Shown: piece after piece, positions 35,986 through 44,269 of the stretch
How the letters are laid out: each line of letters starts with the position of its first letter
How positions within the stretch are numbered: position 1 is the stretch's first letter
From: Siccirubricoccus deserti
GTDB lineage: Bacteria; Pseudomonadota; Alphaproteobacteria; Acetobacterales; Acetobacteraceae
Length of the DNA: 64,000 bases
Assembly (NCBI RefSeq): GCF_014283215.1
Contig: NZ_JACOMF010000004.1
Coordinates: 124,001 to 188,000, forward strand
Direction: 5' to 3'
The notes under the pieces: model-generated
The model's input: the letters and a program-made list of their open reading frames with translations, nothing else
Told to the model about the DNA's origin: nothing
Database searches by the model: none
Position numbers and translations under genes: made by a program

Positions 35986-36082
35986 TGGCCCTCCCTGAGC
36001 CAGGCCGCCCCCGACCCTGGACAATCCAGCGGGAACGCGCCAAAGACCGGCTCCCCGACCCTACCCGACCCGGAGATTCCCC

Positions 36083-36361
36083 ATGGCATCGGCGTTCGAC
36101 CGCATCGCCGACATCATCGCCGAGACCAGCGATGTCCCGCGCGAAGACATCAAGCCCGAAAGCCATGTGATCGAGGATCTGGGGATCGACAGCCTGGACT
36201 TCCTCGACATCGTCTTCGCCATCGACAAGGCCTTCGGCATCAAGGTCCCGGTCGAGGCCTGGACCCAGGAAGTGAACGCTGGAACCGCCCCGGCGGAGCA
36301 GTATTTCGTCATGAAGAACCTGGCGACCCGCATCGAGGAGCTGGTGGCAGCCAAGGGCTGA
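36083..36361 (+). CDS. acpXL: Acyl carrier protein AcpXL, for very-long-chain hydroxy fatty acid of lipid A
   Basis: A 92-residue acyl carrier protein, longer than housekeeping AcpP (about 78). The phosphopantetheine serine is in [17 protein letters not shown]; the extra segment [19 protein letters not shown] before the last helix is characteristic of AcpXL. In rhizobia AcpXL carries the growing 27-hydroxyoctacosanoate chain. GGAG is seven bases before the ATG. It is the first gene of a six-gene set in the same order as the rhizobial acpXL-lpxXL locus, beginning about 100 bases after tRNA-Leu. Confidence 0.93.
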   Translation: MASAFDRIADIIAETSDVPREDIKPESHVIEDLGIDSLDFLDIVFAIDKAFGIKVPVEAWTQEVNAGTAPAEQYFVMKNLATRIEELVAAKG

Positions 36362-36398
36362 CCCCGCCCCTCCTCCCCGGCCCCATTGAAGGCCAGAC

Positions 36399-36881
36399 AT
36401 GCGCCTCGAATACTTCCAGATGATCGACCGGGTGCTGGCGCTGGCGCCCGAGAGCATCACCGCCGAGGCGCTGGTGCCGCGCGAGAGCCCGGTGTTCGAG
36501 GGGCATTTCCCCGGCCATCCGCTGGTCCCCGGCGTGCTGCTGGTGGAGACCATGGCCCAGGCCAGCGGCTACATGCTGCTCGCCCGCTTCGGCTTCGCCC
36601 GCATGCCCTTCCTCTCCGGCGTGAAGGAGGCGAAATTCCGCAGTTTCGTGGTGCCCGAGACCCGCATGGAGGTCACCGCGGCCCTGGAACATGACGGCTC
36701 CGGCTTCGCCGTCACCAAGGCGCGCGTCAGCGTCGCCGGCAAGCGGATCTGCGATGCCGAGCTGACCTTCCGCACCCTGCCCTTCCCGGCGCCCGAGCTG
36801 GAGGCGGCGATGCGCGCCCAGGCCGAACGGATCGGGCTGGGATCCTCGACCGGGTCCGGCGGAGCGGCGGATGCCTCGTAG
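36399..36881 (+). CDS. fabZXL: FabZ-like 3-hydroxyacyl-ACP dehydratase of the VLCFA pathway
   Basis: A 160-residue hotdog-fold dehydratase. The active-site segment FEGHFPGHPLVPGVLLVETM shows the catalytic His and Glu in FabZ spacing. It should dehydrate 3-hydroxyacyl-AcpXL in each elongation round. It follows acpXL by 37 bases and precedes two ketosynthase-like genes, as in rhizobial VLCFA clusters; a separate housekeeping fabZ is expected elsewhere. The tail of about 20 residues (GLGSSTGSGGAADAS) is Gly/Ser-rich and probably flexible. Confidence 0.88.
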   Translation: MRLEYFQMIDRVLALAPESITAEALVPRESPVFEGHFPGHPLVPGVLLVETMAQASGYMLLARFGFARMPFLSGVKEAKFRSFVVPETRMEVTAALEHDGSGFAVTKARVSVAGKRICDAELTFRTLPFPAPELEAAMRAQAERIGLGSSTGSGGAADAS

Positions 36882-36923
36882 CCTTGGATCGATCCGCCTG
36901 AACGCCTCCGGAGCCTTTTGAGC

Positions 36924-38045
36924 ATGGCCGAACCTGTCTGGATCACCGGCATCGGCCTGGTCTCCTGCCTCGGCGAGGGGCCGGAGGCGCATGCCGCAGC
37001 TCTGGCCGGCGCCTCGCCGGTGGTGGATGAGGAGAGCTTCGCCCCCTTCCCGGTCCACCCGCTGCCCGCCCTCAACCTCGACCGGCAGATCCCGAAGAAG
37101 GGCGACCAGCGGCAGATGGAGCCGTGGCAGCGCCTCGGCACCTATGCCGCCGGGCTGGCCATCGACCATGCCGGGGCGCGCGGGCTGGTGGCCGACATGC
37201 ATCTGGTGGTCGCCGCCGGCGGCGGCGAGCGGGACATCGGCCTGGATGAGGCGATCACCGCCGAACTCGCCACCTTGCCTCCGGCCGAGGCCGCCGCCCG
37301 GCTGAACGAGCGACTGGCCAACGGGCTGCGGCCGACCCTGTTCCTGGCGCAGCTCTCCAACCTGCTGGCCGGCAACATCTCCATCGTCCATGGCGTCACC
37401 GGCTCCTCCCGCACCTTCATGGGGGAGGAGGCGGCGGCGGCCGATGCGGTGCGAATCACCGCCGCGCGACTGGCCGAGGGCCGCGGCGGCATCGCCCTGG
37501 TCGGCGGCGCCTATGTCGCGGCGCGCTGGGACATGCTGCTGCTCTATGCCGCCTCCGGCGGGCTGCTGCGCGGCGCCTGGGCCCCGATGGCCGAGCGCGG
37601 CGAGGCCGGGCTTGTCATGGGCAGCGTTGCCGCCTTCCTGGTGCTGGAAACCGCCAGCCACGCCCGCGCCCGCGGCGCCACCGGCCTGGCCGTGCTCACC
37701 GGCATCGCCACCGGCGCCGCCCGCCGGCGGGGCGAGGACAGCGCCGAGGCCTCGGCCGCCGGCCTCGCAGCCCGCCTGCCGCTGCGGCCGGGGGCGACGG
37801 TGATCTCCGGCGCCAGCGGCGCCGCGGCGGCAACGGCGGCGGAAGCCCGCTTCCTCGCCGGCCTGCCGGCCCCTGGCCCAATGGTGCGCAGCGCCGAAAG
37901 CCTCGGCCACAGCGTCGAGGCCGCCTTCCCCGCCAACCTCGCCCTGGCGACCCTGGTGGTCCAGGCCGGCGCGCCGCAGGCGCTGGCGACCGGCTTCGGC
38001 GTCTGGCGCGGCGAGGCGCTGGCCCTGGTGGAGCCCGTGGCATGA
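36924..38045 (+). CDS. fabF2XL: Ketosynthase-like FabF2XL lacking catalytic Cys, chain-length-factor type
   Basis: A 373-residue thiolase-fold protein homologous to FabF. The nucleophile loop of its neighbour, ISLTTACATGAS, corresponds to ISIVHGVTGSS, so the active-site Cys is Val158. The first catalytic His motif (NAHGTGT in FabF1XL) is absent, with ISGASGA about residues 294-300, while the second His is kept (SLGHSVEAAF, His329). It therefore resembles chain-length-factor subunits that dimerise with an active ketosynthase. Its stop overlaps the FabF1XL start by four bases. ATG 36924 is used; a TTG at 36918 is the in-frame alternative, with GGAG at 36910-36913 ten bases before the ATG. Confidence 0.88.
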   Translation: MAEPVWITGIGLVSCLGEGPEAHAAALAGASPVVDEESFAPFPVHPLPALNLDRQIPKKGDQRQMEPWQRLGTYAAGLAIDHAGARGLVADMHLVVAAGGGERDIGLDEAITAELATLPPAEAAARLNERLANGLRPTLFLAQLSNLLAGNISIVHGVTGSSRTFMGEEAAAADAVRITAARLAEGRGGIALVGGAYVAARWDMLLLYAASGGLLRGAWAPMAERGEAGLVMGSVAAFLVLETASHARARGATGLAVLTGIATGAARRRGEDSAEASAAGLAARLPLRPGATVISGASGAAAATAAEARFLAGLPAPGPMVRSAESLGHSVEAAFPANLALATLVVQAGAPQALATGFGVWRGEALALVEPVA

Positions 38046-39313
38046 AGGATCGCAATCACCTCGGCCGGCATGTCGTCGCCGTCACCGGCATCGGCCTGGT
38101 CACCCCGCTCGGCTTCGGCGTGGCGGAAAGCTGGGCCGGGCTGCTGGCCGGGCGCAGCGGCATTCGTCGCATCAGCCGCTTCCCGACCGAGCACCTGCGC
38201 ACCACCATCGCCGGCGAGGTCACCTTGCCGGAGGAGATGGGGCGCGAACCCTTCACCTCGCCCGAGCGGGTCGAGCGCATGGCGGCGCTGGCCGCGGAGG
38301 AAGCCGTCGCCGGCGCCGGCATCGGCGCGCCTGGCCGCTTCCCCGGCCCGCTTTTCCTCGGCATGCCGCCGGTCGAGGTGGAATGGCCGCAACGGCTGGT
38401 CTTCGCCCGCCAGGCGGAGGCCGGGGCGGCGCTGCGCTACTCCGACCTCATCGCCGCCGCCTCCGGCCAGCAGGCGCTGTTCGAGAATTGCCTGTTCGGC
38501 GGCATCGGCGAGCGGCTGGCCGACCGTTTCGGCACAAGCGGCGCGCCGATCTCACTGACCACCGCCTGCGCCACCGGCGCCTCCTCGATCCAGCTCGGCG
38601 TTGAGGCGATCCAGCGAGGCGAGGCTCAGGCGGCGCTCTGCATCGGCGCCGAGGGCAGTGTCCAGCCGGAGGCGCTGATCCGCTTCTCCCTGCTCTCGGC
38701 CCTCTCGACCCGCAATGACGAGCCGCCCCGCGCCTCCCGCCCCTTCGAGAAGACCCGCGAAGGCTTCGTGATGAGCGAGGGTGCCGCGGCGCTGGTGCTG
38801 GAAAGCCTGGAGAGTGCGCGGGCGCGCGGCGCCACGGTGCTGGGACTGATCCTCGGCGCCGGGGAGCGGGCGGACAGCTTCCACCGCACCCGCAGCAACC
38901 CGGATGGCGGCGCCATCATCGGCGCCATGCGTGCGGCGATCACGGATGCCGGGCTGGAGCCGGGGCAGATCGACTACGTCAACGCCCATGGCACCGGCAC
39001 GCCGGAGAACGACAAGATGGAGACGCTCGGCATGCGCGCCGTCTTCGGCGACAGCCCGCCGCCGATCTCCTCGAACAAATCGATGATCGGCCACACGCTT
39101 TCCGCCGCCGGGGCGATCGAGGCGGTGTTCAGCCTGCTGACCATCCGCGACCAGCGCCTGCCGCCGACAATCAACCACGAGGCGCCGGATCCGGCGATCC
39201 CGCTGGATGTGGTGCCCAATGTGGCACGCGACGCGAAGGTGGCGCGGGTGCTGTCGAACAGCTTCGGCTTCGGCGGGCAGAATGTGTGCCTGGTGGTTGG
39301 GGCGGCGCCATGA
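38042..39313 (+). CDS. fabF1XL: Beta-ketoacyl-AcpXL synthase FabF1XL
   Basis: A 423-residue KAS II-type condensing enzyme with all catalytic residues: Cys176 in TTACATGASS, His316 in NAHGTGTPEND, Lys346 and His351 in NKSMIGHTLSAAGA. It should extend the long acyl chain on AcpXL, probably as a heterodimer with the inactive FabF2XL encoded immediately before it. The length and motif order are normal for FabF. It starts on the FabF2XL stop (ATGA). Confidence 0.92.
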   Translation: MKDRNHLGRHVVAVTGIGLVTPLGFGVAESWAGLLAGRSGIRRISRFPTEHLRTTIAGEVTLPEEMGREPFTSPERVERMAALAAEEAVAGAGIGAPGRFPGPLFLGMPPVEVEWPQRLVFARQAEAGAALRYSDLIAAASGQQALFENCLFGGIGERLADRFGTSGAPISLTTACATGASSIQLGVEAIQRGEAQAALCIGAEGSVQPEALIRFSLLSALSTRNDEPPRASRPFEKTREGFVMSEGAAALVLESLESARARGATVLGLILGAGERADSFHRTRSNPDGGAIIGAMRAAITDAGLEPGQIDYVNAHGTGTPENDKMETLGMRAVFGDSPPPISSNKSMIGHTLSAAGAIEAVFSLLTIRDQRLPPTINHEAPDPAIPLDVVPNVARDAKVARVLSNSFGFGGQNVCLVVGAAP

Positions 39314-39383
39314 GCGGCCTGGTGACCGGAACGCCGCGGGCGCGGAGGTCCCGATCGGTCCGCGCGCCGGAGGCGCACATCTG

Positions 39384-40406
39384 ATGCGCGCCCTTCAGCT
39401 GTTCGGTGACCGCGACACGCGGCTGGTCGATGTGCCCGAACCGCCGCCGCCCAGCCCTGGCGAGGTCCGCCTGCGGATGCGTGCGGTCGGCCTCAACCAC
39501 ATCGATGTCTGGGGCTGGCGCGGCATGGCCTTCGCCAAGCGCAAGCTCCCCCTGACCGTGGGCGCCGAGGCGGTGGGCGAGGTCGTCGCGCTCGGCGAGG
39601 GCGTCACCGGCTGGCGCCCCGGCCAGCTCGCCGTGCCCTATGGCGCACTGACATGCGGCCATTGCCGGGCCTGCCGCGAGGGGCGCGACAACCTCTGCGA
39701 GAATGTCGCCGGGGTGAAGGGCTTCCATCTCGACGGCTTCGCCCAGGAGCTGGTCAACCAGGACGCCAGGCTGCTGGTGCCGGTGCCCGATGGTGTCCCG
39801 GTCGAGCACGCCGCCTGCGCCGCCATCACCTTCTCCACCGTCGAGCACATGCTGTTCGACAATGCGAAGCTGGAACCCGGCGAGACCATTCTGGTGCAGG
39901 CGGCCGGCTCCGGCATCGGCACCGTCGCGGTGAAGCTGGCCAAGGCGATGGGCTGCACCGTCATCGCGACCGCCGGCTCCGACGAGAAGTGCGAGCAGGC
40001 CCGCGCCCTCGGTGCCGACCATGTGGTGAACTACACGACCGACCGCTTCGAGAGCGTCGCCCGCCGGGTGACGAAGAAGCGTGGCGTGGATGTGGTGTTC
40101 GAGCATGTCGGCGCCAGCACCTGGGCCGGCAGCCTCCTCAGCCTTCGCATGGGCGGGCGGCTGGTGACCTGCGGCAGCACCTCCGGCGTCTCGGCCGAGA
40201 CCAATTTGATGATGGTGTTCCAGCGCCAGCTGAAGATCTTCGGCAGCTTCGGCGCCACCATGCGCAACGTGGCGGATGGCCTGGGCAAGATGGCCGCAGG
40301 CATTACCCCGGTGCTGGACACGGTGGCACCGCTGGACGGCTTCTCCGAAGCGCTGGCCCGGCTTGAGACGCGGCGCGTCTTCGGCAAGATCGTCGTAACC
40401 CTCTGA
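39384..40406 (+). CDS. adhXL: Zinc-binding alcohol dehydrogenase of the VLCFA cluster
   Basis: A 340-residue medium-chain dehydrogenase. The structural-zinc cysteines are in CGHCRACREGRDNLC and the NAD(P) site in GSGIGTVAVKLAKAMG. In rhizobial clusters the gene at this position is called adh2XL and is thought to act in making the hydroxy VLCFA; the exact reaction is not settled. The start ATG at 39384 lies 70 bases after fabF1XL; lpxXL begins two bases after its stop. Confidence 0.88.
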   Translation: MRALQLFGDRDTRLVDVPEPPPPSPGEVRLRMRAVGLNHIDVWGWRGMAFAKRKLPLTVGAEAVGEVVALGEGVTGWRPGQLAVPYGALTCGHCRACREGRDNLCENVAGVKGFHLDGFAQELVNQDARLLVPVPDGVPVEHAACAAITFSTVEHMLFDNAKLEPGETILVQAAGSGIGTVAVKLAKAMGCTVIATAGSDEKCEQARALGADHVVNYTTDRFESVARRVTKKRGVDVVFEHVGASTWAGSLLSLRMGGRLVTCGSTSGVSAETNLMMVFQRQLKIFGSFGATMRNVADGLGKMAAGITPVLDTVAPLDGFSEALARLETRRVFGKIVVTL

Positions 40407-40408
40407 CC

Positions 40409-41308
40409 ATGCCGGCCTGGCTGCGCCGCGCGGCGGATGCGGCGGTGGCCGCCCTGGTGCGGGCGCTGTTCGCAACGTTGCGCGCCCTCGGCCCGGACCG
40501 GGCGGCGGATCTCGGTGGCTGGCTCGCCCGCAGCCTCGGCCCGCTGCTGCCGGTGCAGCGCGTCACCCTCGACAACATCCGCCACGCCTTCCCGGAGCTG
40601 CCGGAGGCCGAGCATCGCCGCATCGCGCGGGAAGCCTGGGACAACCTCGGCCGCACCGCCTGCGAATATGTCCACATGGACCGCATCTGGGATTTCGACG
40701 AGGCGCGGCCGAACCATGGCCGGATCGAGCTCCCACCCGACTCCGTCGCCCGCTTCATGGCGCTCCGCGAAGACGGCAAGCCGGCGCTGTTCTTCGCCGC
40801 GCATCTGGCGAATTGGGAGCTGCCGGCGATTGCCGCGGCGAAGCATGGGCTGGCCTCCGCCGTGCTCTATCGCATGCCGAACAACGCCGCGGTGGGGCGC
40901 GACATCGTCCGGCTGCGCAGCGGCAGCATGGGGCGGCTGATCCCCACCAATGTCGCCGCGCCGGTCCGCATGCTGGAGGCGCTGGACGAGGGGCTGCATG
41001 TCGGCATGCTGATCGACCAGCGCTTCAGCCGCGGCCCGCGGGTGGGCTTCCTTGGCCGGCCGACCCCGTCCAACCCGCTGCTCGCCCGCCTCGCCCGGCG
41101 CTTCGACTGCCCGGTGCACGGGGCGCGCGCCATCCGCCTGCCCGGCGGCCGCTTCCGGCTGGAGCTGACCGAGGCGATCGAGCTGGAAAAAGACGCCACC
41201 GGCAGGGTGGATGTCGAAGCGGCAACGGCGCAGCTCAACCGCATCGTCGAAGGCTGGGTGCGCGAGCACCCCGGCCAGTGGCTGTGGATGCACCGCCGCT
41301 GGCGGTAG
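40409..41308 (+). CDS. lpxXL: LpxXL-type VLCFA lipid A acyltransferase (LpxL/HtrB family)
   Basis: A 299-residue inner-membrane acyltransferase of the LpxL/HtrB family. The catalytic H-x4-E motif is in FFAAHLANWELPAI, with a second conserved block GMLIDQRFSRGPRVGFLGRP. In rhizobia LpxXL transfers the C28 hydroxy chain from AcpXL to the secondary position of lipid A, giving a membrane-spanning anchor. Being the last of the six-gene set and two bases after adhXL supports that role. Family membership alone does not prove chain length. Confidence 0.88.
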   Translation: MPAWLRRAADAAVAALVRALFATLRALGPDRAADLGGWLARSLGPLLPVQRVTLDNIRHAFPELPEAEHRRIAREAWDNLGRTACEYVHMDRIWDFDEARPNHGRIELPPDSVARFMALREDGKPALFFAAHLANWELPAIAAAKHGLASAVLYRMPNNAAVGRDIVRLRSGSMGRLIPTNVAAPVRMLEALDEGLHVGMLIDQRFSRGPRVGFLGRPTPSNPLLARLARRFDCPVHGARAIRLPGGRFRLELTEAIELEKDATGRVDVEAATAQLNRIVEGWVREHPGQWLWMHRRWR

Positions 41309-41350
41309 GCGACCCCGGGGCGCCTGCCTCGCAACATAAGGAGGGATGTC

Positions 41351-42283
41351 ATGCGGATCCTGGTGCTCGGTGCCGGTGCGCTCGGCGGGTATTTCGGTGG
41401 CCGGCTGCTGCAGGCGGGGGCGGAGGTCACCTTCCTCGTCCGCCCGCGCCGGGCGGAGCAGCTGGCACGCGACGGCCTGGCCATCGAAAGCCCCTTCGGC
41501 GCGCTGCACCAGAAGGTCGAGACCCTGGCCGAGGCGCGGCCAGGCTTCGACCTGGTGCTGCTGACCTGCAAGGCCTACGACCTGGACGCCGCCATCGCCG
41601 CCATCCGCCCGGCCATGGGGCCGGGCACGGCGGTGCTGCCGGTGCTGAACGGACTGTCGCATGTCGCCACGCTGGAAGCCGCCTTCGGTCGCGGCGCGGT
41701 GCTCGGCGGGCTGGCCAAGATCCAGGCAACCTTGGCGCCGGATGGCACGGTGCGGCATCTGAACGACTGGCGCTGGCTGACCTTCGGCGAGCTGGACGGC
41801 AGCCTTTCGCCACGGGTGCAGGCGTTGGCGGCGCTGGCCAGCCAGGCGCCCGGGGTGGTGGCGGAGGCGGTGCCCGACATCATGGACCGGATGTGGGAGA
41901 AGCTGGTGCACCTCGGCACCAGCGCCATCGGCACGGTGCTGATGCGGGCCAGCACCGGCGAGATCGCCCGCGCCCCCGGCGGCATCGCCTTCATGGAGAC
42001 CGTGCTGGCCCGCAACGCCGCCATCGCCGCGGCAGAGGGCCATCCGGTGCGGGAGAGCTTCCTCAAGGAGATCGGTGCGGTCTTCGCCGACCCCAAGGGC
42101 GGCTACACCACCTCCATGCTGCGCGACCTCGAGGCCGGCGGGCGGACGGAAGCGGAGCACATCCTTGGCTTCCTGCTGCAGGCGGCCCAGGCGGCCGGCG
42201 TGCCGGAGGAGATCCATGCCGCGGCGCTGCTGCACGCCAGGGCCTATGAACAGCGGCGGGAGGCGGGACGGCTGCCGCGGTAG
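41351..42283 (+). CDS. PanE/ApbA-family 2-dehydropantoate 2-reductase
   Basis: A 310-residue ketopantoate reductase-family enzyme. The NADPH site is [20 protein letters not shown], and the catalytic lysine is expected in [16 protein letters not shown], with [14 protein letters not shown] and [20 protein letters not shown] matching the C-terminal domain. Members reduce ketopantoate for CoA synthesis or other 2-keto acids. An AAGGAGGG site is six bases before the ATG. It follows lpxXL by 42 bases, so read-through is possible. Confidence 0.9.
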   Translation: MRILVLGAGALGGYFGGRLLQAGAEVTFLVRPRRAEQLARDGLAIESPFGALHQKVETLAEARPGFDLVLLTCKAYDLDAAIAAIRPAMGPGTAVLPVLNGLSHVATLEAAFGRGAVLGGLAKIQATLAPDGTVRHLNDWRWLTFGELDGSLSPRVQALAALASQAPGVVAEAVPDIMDRMWEKLVHLGTSAIGTVLMRASTGEIARAPGGIAFMETVLARNAAIAAAEGHPVRESFLKEIGAVFADPKGGYTTSMLRDLEAGGRTEAEHILGFLLQAAQAAGVPEEIHAAALLHARAYEQRREAGRLPR

Positions 42284-42312
42284 CGGGGGCGAGGCAACGC
42301 CCCCTGCGGTGG

Positions 42313-42684
42313 CTACTGCCGCACGCTCTCTCGCGTGACGCCGGTTGCCCAGGCGAAGCCCACGACGGCGCCCTTCATGAAGGGCAGGGCTGCCAGGGTC
42401 AGGCCGGCGATCAGCGGCAGCCACACCGCGAACATCACCCACATCGCCGGCGACCACGCCTTGTCCATCCAGAACATCAACGGGATGATCAGGTGGCCGA
42501 TAAGGAAGAGCGTCAGGTAGGGCGGCGCATCGTCGCAGGGGTAGATCGTGTTGTCGGCCCCGCAGGAGCCGCAGCGCGCGCCGACCTTGAGGTAGCGGTC
42601 GAACAGGCGCCCCTCGCCGCAATGCGGGCAGCGCAGGCCAAGCCCCCGGCGGACACCCATGGCGATCCTGGACTTCTCGGTCAT
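42313..42684 (-). CDS. DUF983 membrane protein with zinc-ribbon
   Basis: A 123-residue protein. Two CxxC pairs (CPHCGEGRLF and CGSCGADNT) should form a zinc ribbon, followed by two hydrophobic helices (FLIGHLIIPLMFW and WVMFAVWLPLIAGLTL). DUF983 members are common in alphaproteobacteria and some sit near cytochrome oxidase genes, but function is unknown. The ATG at 42684 is used instead of a longer start that would run into the divergent regulatory region. It is divergent from the MocR-type regulator. Confidence 0.85.
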   Translation of the reverse strand: MTEKSRIAMGVRRGLGLRCPHCGEGRLFDRYLKVGARCGSCGADNTIYPCDDAPPYLTLFLIGHLIIPLMFWMDKAWSPAMWVMFAVWLPLIAGLTLAALPFMKGAVVGFAWATGVTRESVRQ

Positions 42685-42720
42685 TCGTGACCTCCATTCG
42701 GGCCGCCGAACGCTATTGCC

Positions 42721-42782
42721 ATACAATAGCTGAGGAGATACATACAATTCGGCTGGCTATGCGCCTAATATATGGATTGTAA
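42721..42782. promoter_or_regulatory. AT-rich divergent regulatory region with three repeated half-sites
   Basis: ATACAAT occurs at 42721-42727 and again at 42742-42748, in direct orientation 21 bases apart (two helical turns). A third, inverted copy ATTGTAA lies at 42776-42782. MocR-type regulators bind direct repeats spaced by helical turns, often with one inverted copy, in front of their own gene. The region also holds a TAATATAT box. It lies between the MocR-like gene and DUF983. Confidence 0.55.
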
Positions 42783-42796
42783 GGTTTGCAGGCAAG

Positions 42797-44224
42797 ATGA
42801 AACCCTCGCCGCAGGGCCAAGGCTGGATCCCCCGGATCGCCGGCGCCAGCGGGCCGATCTACCTCGCCATCGCGGACGCCATCGGGGCGGCCATCACGGC
42901 CGGGGTGCTGCGACCGGGGGAGCGACTGCCGACCCACCGTGCCCTGGCCGATGCGCTCGGCGTGGACCTCACCACCATCACCCGCGCCTACGCCGAGGCC
43001 CGCCGGCGTGGGCTGCTCCAGGCAACCGTGGGCCGCGGCACCTTCGTGCGCGGCGGCCAGGCACCAGCCCCGCAACCCCGGCCCGAGGAGAGCGGCGGCC
43101 CGGTCGATCTCGGCATGAACATGCCGCCCCAGCCCACCGATCCTCCGCTGCGGGACCTGCTCCAGCGCGGCATGTCGGCCCTCCTGGCGCGTGCCGATGC
43201 CGCCGCCATCCTCACCTACCGCACCGGCGCCGCCGCACCCGAGGAGCGTGCCGCCGGCGCCGCATGGCTGCGCCCGACCCTCGGCGAGGTGGAGCCGGCG
43301 CGTGTCCTGGTCTGCCCCGGCGCGCAGCCCGCGCTGCTGGCCGTCCTCGGCACCCTGGTGGCGCGGGGCGATGTCGTCCTGACCGATGCCTTCACCTACC
43401 CCGGCATCCGGACCGCCACCGCCCAGCTCGGCATCCGGCTCGCGGGCGTCGCCGCCGACGCCGAGGGCATGTCGCCCGATGCCGTGGAGGCGGCGTGCCG
43501 AGCCACTGGTGCCAAGGCGCTCTACTGCATTCCGACCATCCAGAACCCGACGACCGTGACGATGCCGCTGGCGCGGCGGCGGGCCATTGCCGAAGTCGCC
43601 CGGCGCCATGGCCTGCGCATCGTGGAGGACGACGCCTACGGCCTGCTGCCCGCCGCGCCGCTGCCGGCGATCGCATCCCTCGCGCCGGATCTCACCTTCC
43701 ACATCGCAACCATGTCCAAGGTGCTGACGCCGGCGCTGCGCGTCGCCTATCTGGTGGCGCCGGATGCCGGCTGCGCCGTGCGGCTGTCGGGCGCCCTGCG
43801 CGCCAATGTCCTGATGGCCTCGCCGCTGCTGACCGGGTTGATGACGGCCTGGGTCCAGGACGGTACCGCGGGCGCGGTGCTCGCGGCGATCCGGCGGGAA
43901 TGCGCGGCACGCCAGCGGATCGCGCGCGAGATCCTGCCGCGCGGGTCCTTCGAGGCTCACCCCGAGGGCCTGCATCTGTGGCTGCATCTGCCGGCCCGCT
44001 GGGATCGCCTCCACTTCGCCGCCCATCTGCGGCGCCGCGGCGGCTTGGCGGTCGTGCCGAGCGATGCCTTCGCCGTGGGCACCGCGATGGCGGGAGCGCC
44101 AGCCGGCAAGGTGCGCGTTTCACTCGGTGCGGCATCCGGACAGGAGGGGCTGCGGACCGCCCTGCGCCTGGTCGCTGAGGCGCTGCGGGAGGAGACGCCA
44201 ACCCCATTCTCCGAGGTGGTCTGA
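42797..44224 (+). CDS. MocR-family regulator (GntR winged helix fused to aminotransferase fold)
   Basis: A 475-residue MocR/PdxR-type protein. Residues 15-85 form a GntR winged helix (GERLPTHRALADALGVDLTT, ITRAYAEARRRGLLQATVGRG), and residues about 105-460 have the class I aminotransferase fold with cofactor motifs IVEDDAYGLLP and the lysine of HIATMSKVLTPALRVAYL. Such proteins bind PLP and sense an amino compound rather than act as transaminases. Start at 42797 without a strong ribosome-binding site, possibly near-leaderless. Likely controls itself and perhaps the divergent DUF983 gene through the repeats between them. Its metabolic target is not obvious from neighbours. Confidence 0.9.
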   Translation: MKPSPQGQGWIPRIAGASGPIYLAIADAIGAAITAGVLRPGERLPTHRALADALGVDLTTITRAYAEARRRGLLQATVGRGTFVRGGQAPAPQPRPEESGGPVDLGMNMPPQPTDPPLRDLLQRGMSALLARADAAAILTYRTGAAAPEERAAGAAWLRPTLGEVEPARVLVCPGAQPALLAVLGTLVARGDVVLTDAFTYPGIRTATAQLGIRLAGVAADAEGMSPDAVEAACRATGAKALYCIPTIQNPTTVTMPLARRRAIAEVARRHGLRIVEDDAYGLLPAAPLPAIASLAPDLTFHIATMSKVLTPALRVAYLVAPDAGCAVRLSGALRANVLMASPLLTGLMTAWVQDGTAGAVLAAIRRECAARQRIAREILPRGSFEAHPEGLHLWLHLPARWDRLHFAAHLRRRGGLAVVPSDAFAVGTAMAGAPAGKVRVSLGAASGQEGLRTALRLVAEALREETPTPFSEVV

Positions 44225-44269
44225 CGGGCCGGGCATTCGCCGCGCCCGTCAACGCACCGACCGCGCTCC

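Noticed and set aside
35899-41308. Genomic island integrated at tRNA-Leu
   Set aside because: No integrase, no repeat of the tRNA 3' end noticed, and base composition resembles the rest of the window.
40031-42697. Long minus-strand frame across lpxXL and panE-like genes
   Set aside because: Antisense to genes with complete catalytic motifs and no domain of its own.
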